The position numbers and the translations under genes are program-made. DNA of 64,000 nt, taken from contig NZ_CP082904.1 of assembly GCF_023517775.1 (NCBI RefSeq), forward strand, positions 2,790,001-2,854,000. The letters run 5' to 3'. The stretch comes from Mixta hanseatica (GTDB taxonomy: Bacteria; Pseudomonadota; Gammaproteobacteria; Enterobacterales; Enterobacteriaceae). The notes beneath the pieces were generated by a model. The model ran no database searches and was not told the DNA's origin. It saw nothing but the letters and a program-made list of their open reading frames with translations. Numbering within the stretch: position 1 is the stretch's first letter; every line of letters starts with the position of its first letter. Below, in pieces: positions 1 through 9,818 of this stretch.

Positions 1-268
1 CGACCACGCTGCGCTACGCTGGGCAATAGATATGATTTAACTTATTGATAATATTTAATTATTATGCTTAACACGTTAAAAGCGTGAGCTGTCAGGCCCG
101 TATCTTACTGTTAATGCCAGCTTGCCTGCCTCGGTGACCGTAGCGGGAAGGTTTCAGCCGGTGCGCCCCGTTAGTTTTATCTCCATCTTTCCTGTAACGC
201 ATTTTCAGGCTGCCGATTGCGTCGGGCGTTCCGGCGCAGGCAGGTTTTCGATCTTGATGGAGATAAAC

Positions 269-1417
269 ATGAGCTTTCAACTGGCATTACCGGGCATCAG
301 CCTGCACGGCTATGAAGCGATTGCCGATATGGCGCGGCTGCTGACGCAGAAAAACTGGGGTAAGGCGCTGATCGTGACCGATACGCAACTGGCGGGGTTG
401 GGTTTAACCCGCAGCCTGACCGATAGCCTGGATCAGCAGGCCATTCCTTACGCCCTGTTTACCGGCGTTGCGCCAAACCCCACCGAAGAGCAGGTACAGG
501 CGGGCATTGCCGCCTTCCATCAGCACCAGTGTGATTTCCTGATCGCGTTCGGCGGCGGCAGCCCGATTGATACCGCTAAAGCGATTAAAATTCTTAGCGC
601 CAATCCTGGCCGCTCGGTCGATTACGCCGGCGTCGGCAAAGTGCGCCATCCCGGCGTGCCGCTGGTGGCGATCAATACCACCGCCGGCACCGCGGCCGAA
701 GCGACCAGCAATGCCGTGATCACCGACAGCGCGCGCCAAATCAAGCAGGTGATTATCGACAGCCATCTGATTCCCGATATTGCCGTTGACGATCCGGCGG
801 TGATGCTGGGCATTCCGCCCGATGTCACCGCCGCCACCGGTATGGATGCGCTGACGCACGCGCTGGAGGCGTATGTATCCCTCGGAGCGCACGTGCTGAC
901 CGATCCCTCGGCGCTGGAAGCGATCGCCCTGATTCGTCGCTGGCTGCCGGTCGCGGTTGCGGAAGGTCAGAATCGCGAGGCGCGCGAGATGATGGCCTGC
1001 GCGCAATATCTGGCAGGCATGGCCTTTAACAGCGCGGGATTGGGTCTGGTGCATGCGCTGGCCCATCAGCCGGGCGCGACCCATAATCTTCCGCACGGGG
1101 TCTGTAACGCGATACTGCTGCCGGTGGTGGCGGCCTTTAACCGCTCCGCCAGCGTCGCCCGTTTCGCGCGCATCGCCGTGGCGCTGGGCGTTGATACGTC
1201 GGCGATGGATGAAGAGGCCGCCAGCCACGCCGCGATTCAGGCGCTGCGCCAGCTTGCCGGGGAGGTTGGCATTCCCTCCGGCTTCCGTCAGTTAGGCATC
1301 CAGGAGAGCGATATTGAAGGCTGGCTGGATAAAGCGCTGGCCGATCCCTGCGCACCAGCCAATCCCCGTACCGCTACGCGTGAGCAGGTACGGGAACTTT
1401 ATCTCCAGGCGCTGTAA
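269..1417 (+). CDS. Iron-containing alcohol dehydrogenase (YiaY/FucO type)
   Basis: Group III metal-dependent alcohol dehydrogenase of 382 residues, a cytoplasmic NAD(P)-linked oxidoreductase interconverting a primary alcohol or diol and an aldehyde. The nucleotide-binding GGGSP lies at residues 95-99. The family's four metal ligands are all present: D193 and H197 in GMDALTHALE, H262 in VHALAH and H276 in LPHG. Length matches E. coli YiaY (383). The ATG at 269 follows a GGAG at 259-262 and begins the conserved domain; an in-frame extension to 122 looks non-coding. The gene faces apbC convergently with only a 3-base gap. Family is certain; substrate cannot be read from sequence. YiaY, FucO and AdhB-like paralogues are all possible, so no symbol is given. 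Confidence 0.9.
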   Translation: MSFQLALPGISLHGYEAIADMARLLTQKNWGKALIVTDTQLAGLGLTRSLTDSLDQQAIPYALFTGVAPNPTEEQVQAGIAAFHQHQCDFLIAFGGGSPIDTAKAIKILSANPGRSVDYAGVGKVRHPGVPLVAINTTAGTAAEATSNAVITDSARQIKQVIIDSHLIPDIAVDDPAVMLGIPPDVTAATGMDALTHALEAYVSLGAHVLTDPSALEAIALIRRWLPVAVAEGQNREAREMMACAQYLAGMAFNSAGLGLVHALAHQPGATHNLPHGVCNAILLPVVAAFNRSASVARFARIAVALGVDTSAMDEEAASHAAIQALRQLAGEVGIPSGFRQLGIQESDIEGWLDKALADPCAPANPRTATREQVRELYLQAL

Positions 1418-1420
1418 GGG

Positions 1421-2533
1421 TTACAGGGCGCGGAAGGCGATTTCGCCAGGGATGATCTCTCCCTGCCAGTAAAGCTCAGCCGCTACCGCGCCTGCCAGCT
1501 GCCGGTAAATCTCGGCGAACTCACTCTCCGGACGGCGGATGACGGTGGGTTGGCCGGCATCAAGATCTTCACGCAGCGTAATATGCAGCGGCAGCTGGCC
1601 CAGCAGACGAGTATGATATTTTTCCGCCAGCATCTCTGCCCCGCCGCTGCCGAAAATCGCTTCGTGATGGCCGCAGTTGCTGCAAATATGCATGCTCATG
1701 TTTTCCACCACGCCCAACACCGGCACTTCTACCTTTTCAAACATCACGATCCCTTTGCGCGCATCGATCAGCGCTACATCCTGCGGCGTGGTCACCACCA
1801 GCGCGCCGGTCACCGGTACGTTTTGCGCCAGCGTCAGTTGAATGTCGCCGGTGCCCGGCGGCATATCCAGCACCAGATAATCCAGCTCCGGCCACAGAGT
1901 TTCATTAAGCAACTGCATCAGCGCCTTGCTGGCCATCGGCCCGCGCCATACCATCGCGTTATCTTCAGTGACCAGATAGCCAATCGAGTTCGTGGCCAGG
2001 CCATGCACCATAATCGGCGCCATATGCTTGCCATCCGGCGACGAAGGGCGCTGGTCTTCGGTGCCCAGCATGGTCGGCACCGAGGGGCCATAAATATCGG
2101 CATCCAGAATCCCGACCCGGCTTCCCTCTGCCGCCAGCGCCAGCGCCATATTTACCGCGGTGCTGGATTTGCCGACGCCGCCTTTACCTGAACTAACGGC
2201 AATAATATTTTTCACGCCGCTAACGCCCGGCTGGTTTTTCACGCGCTTCAGGGTGGCGATATCGTGGCTTAAGCGCCAGTCGATTGCTTGCGCGCCGGTA
2301 ATACGCAGCAGGTCGGCGCTGGTTTGCTCTTTTAACGCTTCAAAACCACTGCCCCAGGCAAACGGCATTTTGATTTCGATATGCAGCTTATCGTTCATCA
2401 GCGCGACATGATGCAGCGCCTTCAGCGTAGTCAGGTTATGCTTTAGCGTCGGATGTTCAAATGTGGTCAATACGCCTGCGGTCATGGCGCGCAGCGTGTC
2501 GGGCGATAAGGCCCCCTGGGAGTGTGTACTCAT
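1421..2533 (-). CDS. apbC: Iron-sulfur cluster carrier protein ApbC (Mrp)
   Basis: Mrp/NBP35-type P-loop ATPase of 370 residues that binds and transfers Fe-S clusters to apo-proteins in the cytosol. An N-terminal MIP18-like domain (about 1-95) precedes the MinD-like ATPase with the deviant Walker A GKGGVGKS at 116-123. The cluster-binding C284-x-x-C287 motif sits in HICSNCG. Length equals that of E. coli Mrp (369). It is divergent from metG across a 211-base spacer, the same arrangement as in E. coli, which supports orthology. Confidence 0.97.
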   Translation of the reverse strand: MSTHSQGALSPDTLRAMTAGVLTTFEHPTLKHNLTTLKALHHVALMNDKLHIEIKMPFAWGSGFEALKEQTSADLLRITGAQAIDWRLSHDIATLKRVKNQPGVSGVKNIIAVSSGKGGVGKSSTAVNMALALAAEGSRVGILDADIYGPSVPTMLGTEDQRPSSPDGKHMAPIMVHGLATNSIGYLVTEDNAMVWRGPMASKALMQLLNETLWPELDYLVLDMPPGTGDIQLTLAQNVPVTGALVVTTPQDVALIDARKGIVMFEKVEVPVLGVVENMSMHICSNCGHHEAIFGSGGAEMLAEKYHTRLLGQLPLHITLREDLDAGQPTVIRRPESEFAEIYRQLAGAVAAELYWQGEIIPGEIAFRAL

Positions 2534-2744
2534 CCCTTCTCCTTGTGGTTCAGATGGTTTTATAACCGGCCTGGCGCCGCGCTTGCTTGTGCGTTTTCCG
2601 GCTATAAGTCGATGTGTCTAAGCATACCAGAAGCCTGGGCAAAGCGTATTTGCCTGACAACGCGCGAAATCCCTTTGTTTACGGCAGGTCGGGCTTTCGG
2701 TTACCATCTAAAGCCCTTTTTAACCAGAAGAAATAAGTCCCGCT

Positions 2745-4775
2745 ATGACTCAAGTCGCGAAAAAAATAATGGTAACGTGCGCTCTGCCGTACGCTAATGG
2801 CCCTATCCATCTCGGCCATATGCTGGAGCACATTCAGGCTGATATTTGGGTCCGTTACCAACGAATGCGCGGCAATCAGGTTTGGTTCATTTGTGCCGAC
2901 GACGCGCACGGCACCCCGATTATGCTGAAAGCGCAGCAGATGGGTATTACGCCTGAGCAGATGATTGCTGAGATGAGTCAGGCGCATCAGAAAGATTTCG
3001 CTGGCTTTAATATCAGCTACGATAACTACCACTCTACGCACAGCGATGAGAACCGCGAGCTGTCGGAGCTGATCTACACCCGGCTGAAAGAGAACGGTTT
3101 TATTAAAAACCGCACCATCTCCCAGCTGTTCGACCCGGAAAAAGGCATGTTCCTGCCGGATCGCTTTGTTAAAGGCACCTGTCCGAAATGTAAAGCGCCG
3201 GACCAGTATGGCGATAACTGTGAAGTGTGCGGCTCGACCTATAGCCCGACCGAGCTGATCGATCCGAAATCGGTGGTCTCCGGCGCGACGCCGGAGATGC
3301 GCGATTCAGAGCATTTCTTCTTCGATCTTCCCTCCTTCAGCGAAATGCTGCAGGCCTGGACCCGCTCCGGCGCGCTGCAGGAGCAGGTAGCGAATAAGAT
3401 GCAGGAGTGGTTTGAATCGGGCCTGCAGCAGTGGGATATCTCGCGCGATGCCCCCTACTTCGGTTTTGAAATTCCGGGCGCCCCGGGTAAATATTTCTAC
3501 GTTTGGCTGGATGCGCCAATCGGCTATATGGGCTCGTTCAAAAACCTGTGCGATAAGCGCGGCGATCTGAATTTTGACGAGTACTGGCAGAAAGATTCCA
3601 CCACCGAGCTGTATCACTTTATCGGTAAGGATATTGTTTACTTCCACAGCCTGTTCTGGCCGGCGATGTTGGAAGGCAGCAACTTCCGTAAGCCGAACAA
3701 CCTGTTTGTTCACGGCTACGTAACGGTAAACGGCGCCAAGATGTCTAAATCGCGCGGCACCTTTATCAAGGCCAGCACCTGGCTTGAGCATCTGGATGCC
3801 GACAGCCTGCGCTATTACTATGCGGCCAAGCTCTCTTCACGCATCGATGATATCGACCTTAATCTGGAAGATTTTGTCCAGCGCGTTAATGCCGATATCG
3901 TTAATAAAGTGGTTAACCTGGCTTCGCGCAACGCCGGCTTTATCGCCAAGCGTTTCGGCGGCAAGCTGGCGGACCATCTGGCCGATCCTGCGCTGTATAA
4001 AACCTTTACCGATGCCGCTGAAAGCATCGGCGACGCCTGGCTCAGCCGTGAATATGGCCGGGCGATCCGTGAAATTATGGCGCTGGCAGACGTGGCGAAC
4101 CGCTATGTTGACGAGCAGGCGCCGTGGGTGGTGGCGAAGCAGGAAGGGCGCGATGCCGATCTGCAGGCCATCTGCACCATGGGCATTAACCTGTTCCGCG
4201 TGCTGATGACCTGGCTGAAGCCGGTGCTGCCTTCTCTGAGCGAGCGTGTCGAGAGCTTCCTGAAAACCGAACTGCAGTGGGATGCTATCGCTACGCCGTT
4301 GCTGGATCATGAAGTCGCACCGTTTAAAGCGCTCTACAGCCGTATTGAGATGCCGAAAGTTAACGCATTGATTGAAGCCTCGAAAGAGGATGCCGCTGCC
4401 GCAGCGAAACCGGCGGTTACCGGCCCGCTGGCGGACGATCCGATCGCGGATACCATTACCATCGATGATTTTGCCAAAGTGGACATGCGCGTGGCGCTGA
4501 TTAAAACCGCCGAGCTGGTTGAAGGTTCCGATAAGCTACTGCGTCTGGTGCTGGATGTGGGCGGTGAAACCCGTCAGATCTTCTCCGGCATCCGCGCGGC
4601 CTATCCGGATCCTGCGGTGCTGGTTGGCCGTCATACCATCATCGTGGCTAATCTGGCGCCGCGTAAAATGCGTTTTGGCGTATCGGAAGGCATGGTGCTG
4701 TCAGCAGGCCCGGGCGGTAAAGATCTGTTTATCCTCGGCGCGGACGGCGCACAGCCGGGTATGCCGGTTAAATAA
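2745..4775 (+). CDS. metG: Methionyl-tRNA synthetase
   Basis: Class I aminoacyl-tRNA synthetase charging tRNA-Met, 676 residues (E. coli 677). The HIGH signature reads HLGH at 22-25. The zinc knuckle has C146/C149 and C159/C162, and KMSKS is intact near residue 333. The C-terminal dimerising, tRNA-binding OB domain (EMAP II-like) runs from about 570 to the end, after a short Ala-rich linker. The ATG follows a purine-rich AGAAGAAATAAG. Downstream lies a copy of a dispersed repeat whose strong stem-loop may end the transcript. Confidence 0.99.
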   Translation: MTQVAKKIMVTCALPYANGPIHLGHMLEHIQADIWVRYQRMRGNQVWFICADDAHGTPIMLKAQQMGITPEQMIAEMSQAHQKDFAGFNISYDNYHSTHSDENRELSELIYTRLKENGFIKNRTISQLFDPEKGMFLPDRFVKGTCPKCKAPDQYGDNCEVCGSTYSPTELIDPKSVVSGATPEMRDSEHFFFDLPSFSEMLQAWTRSGALQEQVANKMQEWFESGLQQWDISRDAPYFGFEIPGAPGKYFYVWLDAPIGYMGSFKNLCDKRGDLNFDEYWQKDSTTELYHFIGKDIVYFHSLFWPAMLEGSNFRKPNNLFVHGYVTVNGAKMSKSRGTFIKASTWLEHLDADSLRYYYAAKLSSRIDDIDLNLEDFVQRVNADIVNKVVNLASRNAGFIAKRFGGKLADHLADPALYKTFTDAAESIGDAWLSREYGRAIREIMALADVANRYVDEQAPWVVAKQEGRDADLQAICTMGINLFRVLMTWLKPVLPSLSERVESFLKTELQWDAIATPLLDHEVAPFKALYSRIEMPKVNALIEASKEDAAAAAKPAVTGPLADDPIADTITIDDFAKVDMRVALIKTAELVEGSDKLLRLVLDVGGETRQIFSGIRAAYPDPAVLVGRHTIIVANLAPRKMRFGVSEGMVLSAGPGGKDLFILGADGAQPGMPVK

Positions 4776-4793
4776 GCTTTCTGTGATCGGCCT

Positions 4794-4884
4794 GCCAGCC
4801 GATCGTAAAAAGGCATAAAACGTCATCCCTGATGACTTGTCCCGCGCTCTCCATCGCGCGGGACGTTTTACGCTTTTGCCAGGC
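4794..4884 (+). repeat. Dispersed intergenic repeat, copy 1 (orientation A)
   Basis: About 90 bases that recur in reverse orientation at 32916-33004. Shared blocks are GCCGATCGTAAA, AAAACGTCATCCCTGA and a GC-rich inverted repeat (here GTCCCGCGC and GCGCGGGAC, 4838-4863) followed by a T-rich stretch. The two copies differ mainly in the hairpin loop, where paired changes keep the stem. It sits just 3' of metG and may double as its terminator. It matches neither the ERIC nor the REP/BIME consensus that I know. Confidence 0.75.
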
Positions 4885-4972
4885 CGCTTGCCGCCCTGTC
4901 AGATAAATGTGACCGGTAGCACGAATCGGGGTTTCAGCGTATGATTATCGGCGCTAACCACAGGAGTCTGCC

Positions 4973-5365
4973 ATGTCAGTCGTGCTGTCTGCCTGCTGGC
5001 GCTATCTGCGCGCCTTCATCATTATTTATCTCTGCCTGTATGCCGGTATCGGCATTTCCTCTCTGCTGCCCATCGTGATCCCCGGCAGTATTATCGGGAT
5101 GCTGATCCTCTTTCTGCTGTTGGGTTTTCAAATTGTTCCGGTGAACTGGGTAAAGCCCGGCTGTTACCTGATCATCCGCTATATGGCGCTGCTGTTTGTA
5201 CCGATCAGCGTCGGCGTCATGAACTACACCGATATTCTCAGCGCCCAGTTCGGGCCCATTATGGTTTCCTGCGTGCTCAGCACCATGCTGGTATTAATGA
5301 TCGTCGGCTACAGTTCGCATCGTCTGCACAGCAAACCCATCGTCGGGGAAAATAAAGATGAGTGA
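4973..5365 (+). CDS. yohJ: YohJ, LrgA/CidA-family membrane protein
   Basis: Inner-membrane protein of 130 residues with four predicted helices, UPF0299/LrgA family. This is the small holin-like partner of an LrgA/LrgB pair, implicated in control of murein hydrolase activity or export of small organic acids. Similarity to E. coli YohJ (132 aa) runs the whole length, including the [11 protein letters not shown] segment. The ATG at 4973 follows an AGGAG seven bases upstream. Its last eight bases overlap yohK, so translation is probably coupled. Confidence 0.93.
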   Translation: MSVVLSACWRYLRAFIIIYLCLYAGIGISSLLPIVIPGSIIGMLILFLLLGFQIVPVNWVKPGCYLIIRYMALLFVPISVGVMNYTDILSAQFGPIMVSCVLSTMLVLMIVGYSSHRLHSKPIVGENKDE

Positions 5366-6050
5366 TATGTGGTGGTCGTTGCCGCTGACGCTGGCGGTGT
5401 TTTTTTCCGCCCGCTGGCTGGCGGCGCGGGTAAAAATTTCCCTGTTTAATCCGCTATTGATCTCAATGGCGGTGATTATCCCGCTGCTGCTGCTGATCAA
5501 TATGCCCTACGCGCGTTACTTTCAGGGCAGTGAAATCCTTAATAGTCTGTTACAGCCGTCGGTAGTGGCGCTGGCGCTGCCGCTGTATGAACAAATCCAC
5601 CAAATTCGCGCCCGCTGGAAATCGATTATCGGCGTCTGCTTTATTGGCAGCATTACCGCCATGGTTTCCGGCACCGCTATCGCGCTGTGGCTGGGCGCCA
5701 CGCCGGAGATTGCCGCCACCATTATGCCGAAATCGGTCACTACGCCGATTGCCATGGCGGTTTCCGCCTCGCTGCATGGCATTCCGGCCATCAGCGCTAT
5801 CTGCGTGCTGATTGCCGGCGTCCTGGGCGCGGTATTCGGTCATATGCTGCTTAACCTGATGCGCATTAGAACCAAAGCCTCGCGCGGGCTGGCGATCGGC
5901 AACGCGTCGCATGCGCTTGGCACGGCGCGCTGCGCCGAAATGGACTATCAGGAAGGGGCGTTCAGCTCGCTGGCGCTGGTGATCTGCGGCATCATTACTT
6001 CGCTGCTGGCGCCGTTTCTTTTTCCCGTGCTGCTGGCGATTTTTGGTTAA
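5358..6050 (+). CDS. yohK: YohK, LrgB-family membrane protein
   Basis: LrgB-family inner-membrane protein of 230 residues (E. coli YohK 231) with about six to seven hydrophobic segments. The family signatures [17 protein letters not shown] (about 115-131) and [12 protein letters not shown] (about 181-192) are present. It starts inside the end of yohJ, so the two form one transcription unit and presumably one membrane complex. cdd follows after about 130 bases with its own promoter. Confidence 0.94.
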   Translation: MSDMWWSLPLTLAVFFSARWLAARVKISLFNPLLISMAVIIPLLLLINMPYARYFQGSEILNSLLQPSVVALALPLYEQIHQIRARWKSIIGVCFIGSITAMVSGTAIALWLGATPEIAATIMPKSVTTPIAMAVSASLHGIPAISAICVLIAGVLGAVFGHMLLNLMRIRTKASRGLAIGNASHALGTARCAEMDYQEGAFSSLALVICGIITSLLAPFLFPVLLAIFG

Positions 6051-6104
6051 AAGTTGCGAGAGATCGCGCAAATTGTAATTTCATTTCATAGATTGCATTG
6101 CCGT

Positions 6105-6147
6105 AGCGACACAGATCACATATAACCCCTTGGCGGTGCTTTACAAT
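6105..6147 (+). promoter_or_regulatory. cdd promoter with CRP site
   Basis: AGCGA-N6-TCACA at 6105-6120 matches the CRP consensus at 8 of 10 positions. A -10 like TACAAT lies at 6142-6147. A start near 6154 would put the CRP centre (6112.5) at -41.5, the class II position. E. coli cdd is known to be activated by CRP and repressed by CytR. The sites are read from sequence; the transcription start is inferred. Confidence 0.6.
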
Positions 6148-6178
6148 TTTGGGCTATCCCTTTTATAAGAGGCATGCA

Positions 6179-7069
6179 ATGCATCCACGTTTTCGTCCGG
6201 CCTTTGCCGACTTAGCGGCCGATCTTCAGGCCGCCCTGCTTCCAATTCTTGACGCTGAAGATTTTGCCGCCTTTTTTACCCCCGACCAGGTTAACGACTT
6301 ATGCCAGCAGAGCGGAATGGATGCCGACGCCTTAGCGCTGGCGCTGCTGCCGCTGGCTGCCGCCTGCGCCGTGACGCCACTGTCGCGGTTTGACGTTGGC
6401 GCGGTGGCACGCGGCATCAGCGGGCACTGGTATTTCGGCGCCAATATGGAATTTAGCGGCGCCACCATGCAGCAGACAGTACACGCCGAGCAAAGCGCGG
6501 TGACGCATGCCTGGCTGCGCGGCGAACGCGGCCTGCAAACTATCACGGTCAACTACACGCCCTGCGGCCACTGCCGTCAGTTTATGAACGAACTGAACAG
6601 CGGCACGGCGCTGCGCATTAGTTTGCCTGACCGTCCGGTCGCAACGCTGGCCGACTATCTGCCGGACTCGTTCGGCCCACGGGATTTGCATATCTCGACG
6701 CTGGTGATGGATGAGGTGGATCACGGCTTCGCGCTGTCAGGCGATACCCTGACGCAGGCAGCCATCGCCGCCGCCAACCGCAGCCATGCGCCCTACAGTC
6801 AGGCGCACAGCGGCGTCGCGCTGGAAAGCGCCAGCGGCGCGATTTATCACGGCGGCTATATCGAAAACGCTGCTTTTAACCCCAGCCTGCCTCCGCTGCA
6901 GGCGGCGCTGATCCTGTTGAATATGCATGGCGAAAGCTGTCAGCAGATTACCCGCGCCGTGCTGGCGGAACATCCCGATGCGCGCCTGCAACAGCAGCCC
7001 GCCACCGCCGCCACTCTGCAGGCGCTGGGCTGCGCTGCGCTGCACACCGTGACGCTACAAAAAGCGTAA
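6179..7069 (+). CDS. cdd: Cytidine deaminase
   Basis: Homodimeric zinc enzyme of pyrimidine salvage that deaminates (deoxy)cytidine to (deoxy)uridine. At 296 residues it is the long enterobacterial form, with a catalytic N-terminal domain and a degenerate C-terminal copy. The active site is complete: H102 and the proton shuttle E104 in VHAEQS, C129 and C132 in PCGHC, identical in position to E. coli Cdd. The ATG at 6179 was chosen over an in-frame codon at 6149 because AAGAGG precedes it and it matches the family start. Confidence 0.97.
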   Translation: MHPRFRPAFADLAADLQAALLPILDAEDFAAFFTPDQVNDLCQQSGMDADALALALLPLAAACAVTPLSRFDVGAVARGISGHWYFGANMEFSGATMQQTVHAEQSAVTHAWLRGERGLQTITVNYTPCGHCRQFMNELNSGTALRISLPDRPVATLADYLPDSFGPRDLHISTLVMDEVDHGFALSGDTLTQAAIAAANRSHAPYSQAHSGVALESASGAIYHGGYIENAAFNPSLPPLQAALILLNMHGESCQQITRAVLAEHPDARLQQQPATAATLQALGCAALHTVTLQKA

Positions 7070-7086
7070 CGCCTGCTGGTAAGTGT

Positions 7087-7118
7087 CAGCTTTTGTTATC
7101 GAAGGTTAACAAAAGCTG
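7087..7118. other. Perfect 12-bp hairpin between cdd and maeA
   Basis: Arms CAGCTTTTGTTA (7087-7098) and TAACAAAAGCTG (7107-7118) are exactly complementary around an 8-base loop. No T-tract follows on either strand, so it is not a canonical intrinsic terminator. It lies in the presumed maeA leader and may be an mRNA processing or stabilising structure, or an operator. Confidence 0.5.
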
Positions 7119-7218
7119 TACTTCTGCGAGAATTTTCTTAGGATCGTGGCACCCTTATCGTGATAAAAACACTGGCCACTTCCAGAGAGAACGTGCCTGC
7201 AACCGGAGCAAACACCGC

Positions 7219-8916
7219 ATGGAACTCGATTACGAGAGTAAACGTCCGCTTTATATTCCTTACGCTGGTCCCATTCTGCTGGAATTCCCGCTACTGAACA
7301 AAGGCAGCGCCTTTACCATTGAAGAGCGTAACGACTTTAACCTCAACGGCCTGCTGCCAGAAACCGTGGAAACCATTGAGGAACAGGCGGAGCGCGCCTG
7401 GCGTCAGTTCCAGGATTTCAAAAACAATAACGATAAGCATGTCTACCTGCGCAATATTCAGGATACTAACGAAACGCTATTCTATCGTCTGCTCGACAAT
7501 CATCTGGAAGAGATGATGCCGATCATTTACACCCCGACGGTAGGCGCCGCCTGCGAACATTTCTCGGAAATCTATCGCCGCGCGCGCGGTCTGTTTATCT
7601 CTTACCCGAACCGCGCCAGCATTGAAGATATGCTGCAGAACGCCACCAAGCAGAACGTGAAAGTGATCGTGGTCACCGACGGCGAGCGTATCCTCGGCCT
7701 GGGCGACCAGGGCATCGGCGGCATGGGCATTCCTATCGGTAAGCTATCGCTCTACACCGCCTGCGGCGGCATCAGCCCGGCCTACACGCTACCCGTGGTG
7801 CTGGATGTCGGTACCAATAACCAGCAGCTGCTGAACGATCCGCTCTATATGGGCTGGCGTCATCCGCGTATTACCGGCGAAGAGTATGACCGCTTTGTCG
7901 ATGAGTTTATCCAGGCGGTGCGCAGCCGCTGGCCAAACGTACTGCTGCAGTTTGAAGATTTCGCGCAGAAAAACGCCATGCCGCTGCTGGAGCGCTACCG
8001 CGATCAGCTGTGCTGCTTTAATGATGATATTCAGGGCACCGCCGCGGTGACGCTGGGTACGCTGATCGCCGCCAGCCGCGCGGCCGGCAACCGCCTGCGC
8101 GATCAAAACGTGGTGTTCCTTGGCGCCGGTTCCGCGGGCTGCGGCATCGCCGAACAGATTATCGCTCAGATGAAGTCGGAAGGCTTAAGCGATGAAGAAG
8201 CGCGCGCCAAAGTCTTTATGGTGGACCGCTTCGGCCTGCTGACCGATAAGCTGCCCAACCTGCTCAGCTTCCAGAGCAAACTGGTGCAGAAAAGCGAAAA
8301 CCTCAGCGACTGGAATCTGCCCAGCGATGCCATCTCGCTAATGGACGTGGTGCGCAATGCCAAACCGGATATTTTGATTGGCGTATCGGGCCAGCCGGGC
8401 CTGTTCAGTGAAGAGATCATCCGTGAGATGCATAAACACTGCGCGCGGCCGATCGTAATGCCGCTTTCCAACCCAACGTCACGCGTAGAGGCCACCCCGG
8501 CTGACCTGCTCAGCTGGACCGACGGCGCGGCGCTGGTCGCCACCGGCAGTCCGTTTGCGCCGGTGACCTGGCAGGGCAAAACCTATCCGATCGCCCAGTG
8601 CAACAACTCTTATATCTTCCCGGGCGTGGGCCTGGGCGTCATCGCCTCCGGCGCAACGCGCGTGACCGATAGCATGCTGATGGCGGCCAGCCGCGCGCTG
8701 GCGGACTGTTCGCCGCTGGTGAACGAAGGCGAAGGCCCGGTGCTGCCGGAAATCAAAGATATCCAGGGCGTATCGAAAGTGATCGCGATGGCAGTCGGCA
8801 AGGCGGCGCAGCTGGCGGGCGTGGCGGTGGTCACCTCGGAAGATGTACTTTCCCGCTCGATCGCCAATAACTTCTGGATGCCGCAGTACCGCAACTATCG
8901 TCGCACCTCAATCTAA
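7219..8916 (+). CDS. maeA: NAD-dependent malic enzyme
   Basis: Oxidative decarboxylation of malate to pyruvate with NAD reduction; cytoplasmic, anaplerotic/gluconeogenic. The 565 residues equal E. coli MaeA (SfcA) exactly. The N-terminal malic domain has [18 protein letters not shown] and the metal/substrate region [10 protein letters not shown] and [11 protein letters not shown]. The Rossmann domain carries [13 protein letters not shown]. The ATG at 7219 follows GGAG (7205-7208); the upstream in-frame extension to 7093 is non-homologous. Confidence 0.98.
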   Translation: MELDYESKRPLYIPYAGPILLEFPLLNKGSAFTIEERNDFNLNGLLPETVETIEEQAERAWRQFQDFKNNNDKHVYLRNIQDTNETLFYRLLDNHLEEMMPIIYTPTVGAACEHFSEIYRRARGLFISYPNRASIEDMLQNATKQNVKVIVVTDGERILGLGDQGIGGMGIPIGKLSLYTACGGISPAYTLPVVLDVGTNNQQLLNDPLYMGWRHPRITGEEYDRFVDEFIQAVRSRWPNVLLQFEDFAQKNAMPLLERYRDQLCCFNDDIQGTAAVTLGTLIAASRAAGNRLRDQNVVFLGAGSAGCGIAEQIIAQMKSEGLSDEEARAKVFMVDRFGLLTDKLPNLLSFQSKLVQKSENLSDWNLPSDAISLMDVVRNAKPDILIGVSGQPGLFSEEIIREMHKHCARPIVMPLSNPTSRVEATPADLLSWTDGAALVATGSPFAPVTWQGKTYPIAQCNNSYIFPGVGLGVIASGATRVTDSMLMAASRALADCSPLVNEGEGPVLPEIKDIQGVSKVIAMAVGKAAQLAGVAVVTSEDVLSRSIANNFWMPQYRNYRRTSI

Positions 8917-8925
8917 GCGACACCC

Positions 8926-8950
8926 TCTCCGCCTGATAGCGGCGGAGATT
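8926..8950 (+). terminator. Hairpin after maeA
   Basis: TCTCCGCC (8926-8933) pairs with GGCGGAGA (8941-8948) eight bases after the maeA stop. Only a weak T-tract follows, so it may act as a 3'-end stabiliser or an inefficient terminator. Confidence 0.45.
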
Positions 8951-9014
8951 GCTTAAAAAAGCCGCGCCCGACCGGCGCGCGCTTGCTTCACGTTAGCGCC
9001 TCAAGTAGCCTTGA

Positions 9015-9773
<759 letters not shown>

Positions 9774-9818
9774 CGGCTGTGGTGTTATCGCCTCTTCTTG
9801 CTGCCGCCCAGGGCAATA

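Noticed and set aside
404..1228. Long minus-strand open frame opposite the alcohol dehydrogenase
   Set aside because: Arg/His/Gly-rich translation with no recognisable domain; it mirrors the codon pattern of the real plus-strand gene. The same holds for long antisense frames opposite metG, yejM, yeiH and fruA.
4908..4923. CRP-like site upstream of yohJ
   Set aside because: TGTGA-N6-GCACG matches 8 of 10, but a start from the nearby TATGAT (4940-4945) puts it at about -36.5, outside the usual positions.
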